Below the pieces are notes generated by a model. It saw nothing but the letters and a program-made list of their open reading frames with translations, did not search any database and was not told the DNA's origin. From Bradyrhizobium amphicarpaeae (GTDB lineage Bacteria; Pseudomonadota; Alphaproteobacteria; Rhizobiales; Xanthobacteraceae), in NCBI RefSeq assembly GCF_002266435.3, contig NZ_CP029426.2:4184001-4248000 (forward strand): a DNA stretch of 64,000 nucleotides, in the 5' to 3' direction. Position 1 is the first letter of the stretch; each line of letters opens with the position of its first letter. This document shows positions 60,717 to 64,000 of the stretch, piece by piece. The translations under genes and the position numbers were made by a program.

Positions 60717-61355
60717 ATGGTTACAATCTTCTTCGATCTCGACGGCACGCTCACCAACCCGAAGCCGGGGATCACGCGCTCGATCCAGTACGCGCTGGAG
60801 CGGCTGGACGTCGCGGTGCCGAGCGAGGACGAACTGACTTGGTGCATCGGGCCGCCGCTGCACGCCAGCCTGAAGAAGCTCACCGGAACCGACGAACTCG
60901 CCGACCGCGCGCTGCTGCTCTATCGCGAGCGCTTTTCCGAAATCGGCCTGTTCGAGAACGAGGCCTATGCCGGCATCGTCGACACGCTGACGACGCTCGC
61001 CGCGACGACGCCGCGCATGTTCGTGGCCACCAGCAAGCCCGCGGTCTACGCGACCCGCATCGTCGATCATTTCGGCCTGAAGCCCTATTTCGAGCGGGTG
61101 TTCGGCTCCGAGCTCGACGGCACACGCGTCGACAAGCGCGACCTGCTGCGCTACGCGCTCGATGAGGCCAAGGTCGATGCCGGCAGCGCCATCATGATCG
61201 GCGATCGCAGCCACGACGTAATCGGCGCCCGCACCAACGGCATGACCGCAATCGGCGTGCTCTATGGCTATGGCAGCGAGACCGAGCTCAGGGACGCCGG
61301 CGCGCATCACATCTGCGCCGCCCATCCCGAGCTGCTCGGCCATTGCGCGGCCTAA
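60717..61355 (+). CDS. HAD family hydrolase (phosphoglycolate phosphatase-like)
   Basis: A 212-residue HAD phosphatase. Motif I is FFDLDGTLT (Asp7, Asp9), motif II is the FVATSKP serine/threonine, motif III is the KRDLLRY lysine region, and motif IV is MIGDRSHDVIGA. It resembles Gph/PGMB-type enzymes; a substrate cannot be fixed. The ATG at 60717 gives the usual MVTIFFDLDGT. Its stop shares bases with the stop of the convergent aldoxime dehydratase gene. Confidence 0.9.
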   Translation: MVTIFFDLDGTLTNPKPGITRSIQYALERLDVAVPSEDELTWCIGPPLHASLKKLTGTDELADRALLLYRERFSEIGLFENEAYAGIVDTLTTLAATTPRMFVATSKPAVYATRIVDHFGLKPYFERVFGSELDGTRVDKRDLLRYALDEAKVDAGSAIMIGDRSHDVIGARTNGMTAIGVLYGYGSETELRDAGAHHICAAHPELLGHCAA

Positions 61356-62392
61356 GCGGCGACCGTCTCGACCGCGGCCAGCATGCCCGTCTTGGGGTGA
61401 CAATCCCGGTATTCGAAGAACTGCTCGTCCGCGGCTGCCACCGTGACCTCGTGATAGAGCCGCAGCCTGGCTGACGGTCCGAGCGTCGACAGGTACTTCA
61501 TCGCGGCACCAAAGATCCTGACATGGGTCGGATGCGACTCCGCCCAGCGTTCCAACGCCGCCAGGCTCTTCCACCAGCTCTGGCCGTAGGACTTTTCGCT
61601 CACGCTGCCATCGGCCTGAAGCACCTGCATGTAGCGGTTGGCATAGCAGCCGATCGCGAGCCCCTGGTCGCGCAGGAAATCCATGCCTTCGCGCAGCACC
61701 GGCTCGACGTCGTCGAGATAGAGCTTTCGCTCCGACGCCTCGGTATCGCTCCAATCCTGTCCGGATCGGATCAGGCAGAGATTATCATGGGCCATCACGC
61801 GCAGCCGCGCGCCGTCCCGGATCAGCTCCGGCGCGCCGCCGGGCGCCATCGCGTCGGTTTGCGACAGCGGAATACGGTCGCGCATGCCGCCCCAATAAGC
61901 GTGCTCCTGCACCTCGCCGCTCATACCGCCGGCGATGGCGGCGACACCCTCGGTCCGGTCGGGCGAGGAGAACAGCGTCTCATGCCGGGCCACAACGGGA
62001 CGCAGCACTTCGATGAAGGTGCCGACACCCTCGCGCTGCCGTCCGGTCCATGCCGCGCGTTCCGGCTCGAACCAGGCGTCGAAGCGTGCGGTGTCGTCCC
62101 AATAGCCAACCGAAACGATGGTCTCGTGGCCGGCCTGGTCGACGTAGCGCGCGCGATCCCAATGCAAAGGCCCGCTCTCCGCCGAGAAGCCCTTCGCGAT
62201 CTCAAGCAGCGCCTCCGTTGCGGCCGCCGGCGCCGTGCCGCGATACTGCACCCCGAAATAAGCCATCACGACGCGGCTCACGGCCGGCTTGTAGCGCGCC
62301 ACGAAAGACGGATATGGCGGCTGGTAGTCATCAGGCACGCGCTTGTGGCGCGTGCGCTCGGTCTCGAGATGCTGAGGAATTGCAGATTCCAT
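61352..62392 (-). CDS. Aldoxime dehydratase (phenylacetaldoxime dehydratase family)
   Basis: A haem enzyme of 346 residues that dehydrates aldoximes to nitriles. Family segments are AYFGVQYRG, YWGGMRDRIPLSQTD, LRVMAHDNLCLIRSGQDWSD, ESHPTHVRIFGAAMKYL and EYRDCHPKTG. Histidines in SHPTH (286-290) and LYHEV (312-316) are in the region used for haem ligation and catalysis in this family. The ATG at 62392 is preferred. It lies 28 bases downstream of the nitrilase stop, giving a nitrilase-aldoxime dehydratase operon. Confidence 0.92.
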   Translation of the reverse strand: MESAIPQHLETERTRHKRVPDDYQPPYPSFVARYKPAVSRVVMAYFGVQYRGTAPAAATEALLEIAKGFSAESGPLHWDRARYVDQAGHETIVSVGYWDDTARFDAWFEPERAAWTGRQREGVGTFIEVLRPVVARHETLFSSPDRTEGVAAIAGGMSGEVQEHAYWGGMRDRIPLSQTDAMAPGGAPELIRDGARLRVMAHDNLCLIRSGQDWSDTEASERKLYLDDVEPVLREGMDFLRDQGLAIGCYANRYMQVLQADGSVSEKSYGQSWWKSLAALERWAESHPTHVRIFGAAMKYLSTLGPSARLRLYHEVTVAAADEQFFEYRDCHPKTGMLAAVETVAA

Positions 62393-62420
62393 GATCGTAC
62401 CCTCCCCTCGATCCCGGTGA

Positions 62421-63437
62421 TCAGCTCGCCGCCGCGGCAATGTCCGTGGGCTCGACGGTATCCACCGGCAATGCGAACTGCTCGACGCGCTGGTATCGCT
62501 TCTTGTTGAGCAGCAGCCGCGTCACGTCGGGGCGCGAATAGTGCCCGGCAGGGTCTGCCGCGTTCTTGGCGACGCCGATGGCACCGAGATCGATCTCGGC
62601 GATCAGCAGCCCCTCCTGGTCCGGCGCCAGCTTGTCGCCGATCTGGCTGCCATCGGGCCCGTAGATCGCGGCAAAACCGCCGCCTGCATGCAGCAGCGCG
62701 TGCTTGTCCGGCCGGTCGCAGAGCTCGTCGATCATGGCTTGCGACACCGTCGCGCACGGCGCGAGCACGAAGCAGGAGCCCTCCACCGCATAGACGCGCG
62801 AGGCAGCGTTGTTGACCTCCGCGCCAAGCGCCGGCGCGAAGGGATCGTAGAGCGAGAAGCTCGGCCAGGCCGCGACGTGCACCTGCTCGTTCTGGGCGTA
62901 CATCGCATATTTCGACAACGGCTGCAGATGCTCCCAGCAGCACAGCGCGCCGATGCGGCCGATGTCCGGCCTCGCGTGCACGGCGAGATCGCTGCCGTCG
63001 CCTTCACCGTAGACGGTGCGCTCGGCATGGGTCGGCCGCAGCTTGCGGCGCTTGGCGATGGTCTCGCCATCAGGCCCGATCAGCCATTGCGCCAGATAGA
63101 GGCTGCCGCCGTCGCGTTCGGACAGGCCGATCACGGCGGTGAGCTTGGCCTTGCGAACGGCGTCACGAAGCTTCTCGGCCTGCGGGCTGTCATAGGACAG
63201 CGAATTGTCGAAATAGCGCTGCACGAAGCCGCGGCCGATCGCCCAGGCCGGCGAGTCCATCCAGATATGCCAGGGGTAGCCGGGGATGAAAGCCTCCGGG
63301 AAGGCGATCAGCCTGGCGCCCTTCTCGGCCGCCTCCCTGATCAGCGCGATCGACTTGTCGATGGAGGCGTCGAGATCGAGCCAGGCTGGCGCCGCCTGCA
63401 CGACTGCCACCTTATATTTCGGATGTGCGATGCCCAT
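62421..63437 (-). CDS. Nitrilase
   Basis: Carbon-nitrogen hydrolase converting nitriles to carboxylates, 338 residues. The Glu-Lys-Cys triad is Glu48 in AFPEAFIPGYP, Lys132 in KRRKLRPTHAER and Cys167 in GALCCWEHLQP. The ATG at 63437 has GGAGG upstream and gives MGIAHPKYKVAVVQAAP; a start four codons earlier is possible. Together with the aldoxime dehydratase it completes an aldoxime-to-acid pathway, a known arrangement in nitrile-using bacteria. Confidence 0.94.
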   Translation of the reverse strand: MGIAHPKYKVAVVQAAPAWLDLDASIDKSIALIREAAEKGARLIAFPEAFIPGYPWHIWMDSPAWAIGRGFVQRYFDNSLSYDSPQAEKLRDAVRKAKLTAVIGLSERDGGSLYLAQWLIGPDGETIAKRRKLRPTHAERTVYGEGDGSDLAVHARPDIGRIGALCCWEHLQPLSKYAMYAQNEQVHVAAWPSFSLYDPFAPALGAEVNNAASRVYAVEGSCFVLAPCATVSQAMIDELCDRPDKHALLHAGGGFAAIYGPDGSQIGDKLAPDQEGLLIAEIDLGAIGVAKNAADPAGHYSRPDVTRLLLNKKRYQRVEQFALPVDTVEPTDIAAAAS

Positions 63438-63632
63438 TGCCGCCTCCATTGCCGGTTGATCGGAAGCCGTCTCCGATGCAGTCTATTGGGCCAAAGCGGG
63501 CAACCAGTCGCTCGACCGCGGCGGAACAAAAACTCGACCGGACGGAATTCCTGCCGGTACGGGATTTGCCTCCGGTCAGGCTGGATCCGCCCACAGGCGA
63601 TGTTGCTGGATGGGAAAAGGGAGGCTCGCCAG

Positions 63633-64000
63633 ATGCCACTCCAGTTCACGACGGACGGCAGCCCCGGCTACCGGCGGCTCGCGCTCTGGCAGGACATCGT
63701 CTGCGACGTCTTCGTCGGGCTCGACTGCAAGTCCGATCTCGGCAGCGCCTTTCGCGGCTCGGTCACGCAAGTCCCGCTCGGCAAGGCCGTCTGCTCCGAG
63801 GTCTGCTCCGACCGCCAGCATGTGTTTCGCACGCCCTCGCGCATCGCGCGCTCCGATCAGGACTTCGTTCTCGTCGCGCTCGGCCATCGCGGCAACGGCG
63901 GCGTGGTGCAGGACGGCCGCGAGACGGTGATCCATCCCGGCGAGTTCGCGCTCTACGACACCACGCGCCCCTATGAGCTGAAGTTCAACGACGCCTTTAC
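63633..64000 (+). CDS. AraC family regulator, N-terminal part (cut by window end)
   Basis: The visible 122 residues start MPLQFTTDGSPGYRRLALWQ with GGGAGG upstream. They match the AraC-binding-like N-terminal domain (FRTPSRIARSDQDFVLVALG; VIHPGEFALYDTTRPYELKF) of NitR/OruR-type regulators. The helix-turn-helix domain lies beyond the window. It is divergent from the nitrilase/aldoxime dehydratase operon and is probably its activator. Confidence 0.85.
   Translation, partial: MPLQFTTDGSPGYRRLALWQDIVCDVFVGLDCKSDLGSAFRGSVTQVPLGKAVCSEVCSDRQHVFRTPSRIARSDQDFVLVALGHRGNGGVVQDGRETVIHPGEFALYDTTRPYELKFNDAF

Noticed and set aside
1..64000. tRNA or rRNA genes
   Set aside because: I saw no cloverleaf or rRNA sequence on either strand; a covariance-model scan would settle it.

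Overview
The window looks like chromosome of a Bradyrhizobium-type alphaproteobacterium (Hyphomicrobiales). The reasons are high GC with strong GC3 bias, the PleD/DivK pair beside a DUF3572 gene and dinB, an EipB-type envelope protein, beta-barrel proteins of the rhizobial Omp25/RopB type, and many long imperfect palindromic intergenic repeats of the kind scattered through Bradyrhizobium genomes. No rRNA, tRNA, CRISPR array, transposase, integrase or intact prophage was seen. Species assignment is inference.

Layout. 1-2748 (minus): gatC, gatA and gatB (partial), the tRNA-dependent amidotransferase, with two small unknown genes overlapping gatA. 2826-8181: an accessory block with two nitronate monooxygenase-like flavoproteins, a divergent LysR regulator and a 739-residue trypsin-like protease fused to a DNA/RNA non-specific nuclease. 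8440-16545: ruvX, an AEC transporter, a CPBP peptidase, an AidB-like acyl-CoA dehydrogenase, a D-Ala-D-Ala dipeptidase, pyrB, a metal-ligand-deficient PyrC homologue and plsY. 16729-20698: a patatin, cupin, AraC and amidase insert. 20814-21932: dprA. 22155-25522: two HxlR-regulated redox modules (azoR; SDR) and small genes. 25723-33967: topA, rnr, DUF983, NUDIX, an LLM monooxygenase and rpmG.

34036-41890 is a variable region between rpmG and pleD. It holds remains of an outer-membrane protein gene, a LuxR-type regulator, an MFS fragment, an acyltransferase, an intact divergent MFS/TetR pair, two beta-barrel protein genes and a fragment of a second TetR gene. 41895-45487 returns to core genes: pleD, divK, DUF3572, dinB. 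45645-54857 is mixed housekeeping: an ACT protein, two RidA proteins, EipB, GDPD, a FemAB-like protein, HIT, TrmO, AzlCD, a lytic transglycosylase and an orphan TRAP binding protein.

54930-60365 is a mannose-centred cluster (GH130, a two-domain GT4 protein, mannose-6-phosphate isomerase) followed by three overlapping tiny genes. 60717-64000 holds a HAD phosphatase and an aldoxime-nitrile pathway (aldoxime dehydratase, nitrilase) with a divergent AraC regulator cut by the window end.

The most unusual item is the protease-nuclease fusion at 5962-8181. Next are the PyrC-like pseudoenzyme, the mannoside cluster, the duplicated and decayed MFS/TetR fragments around an intact pair, and several palindromic operator candidates in divergent promoters.
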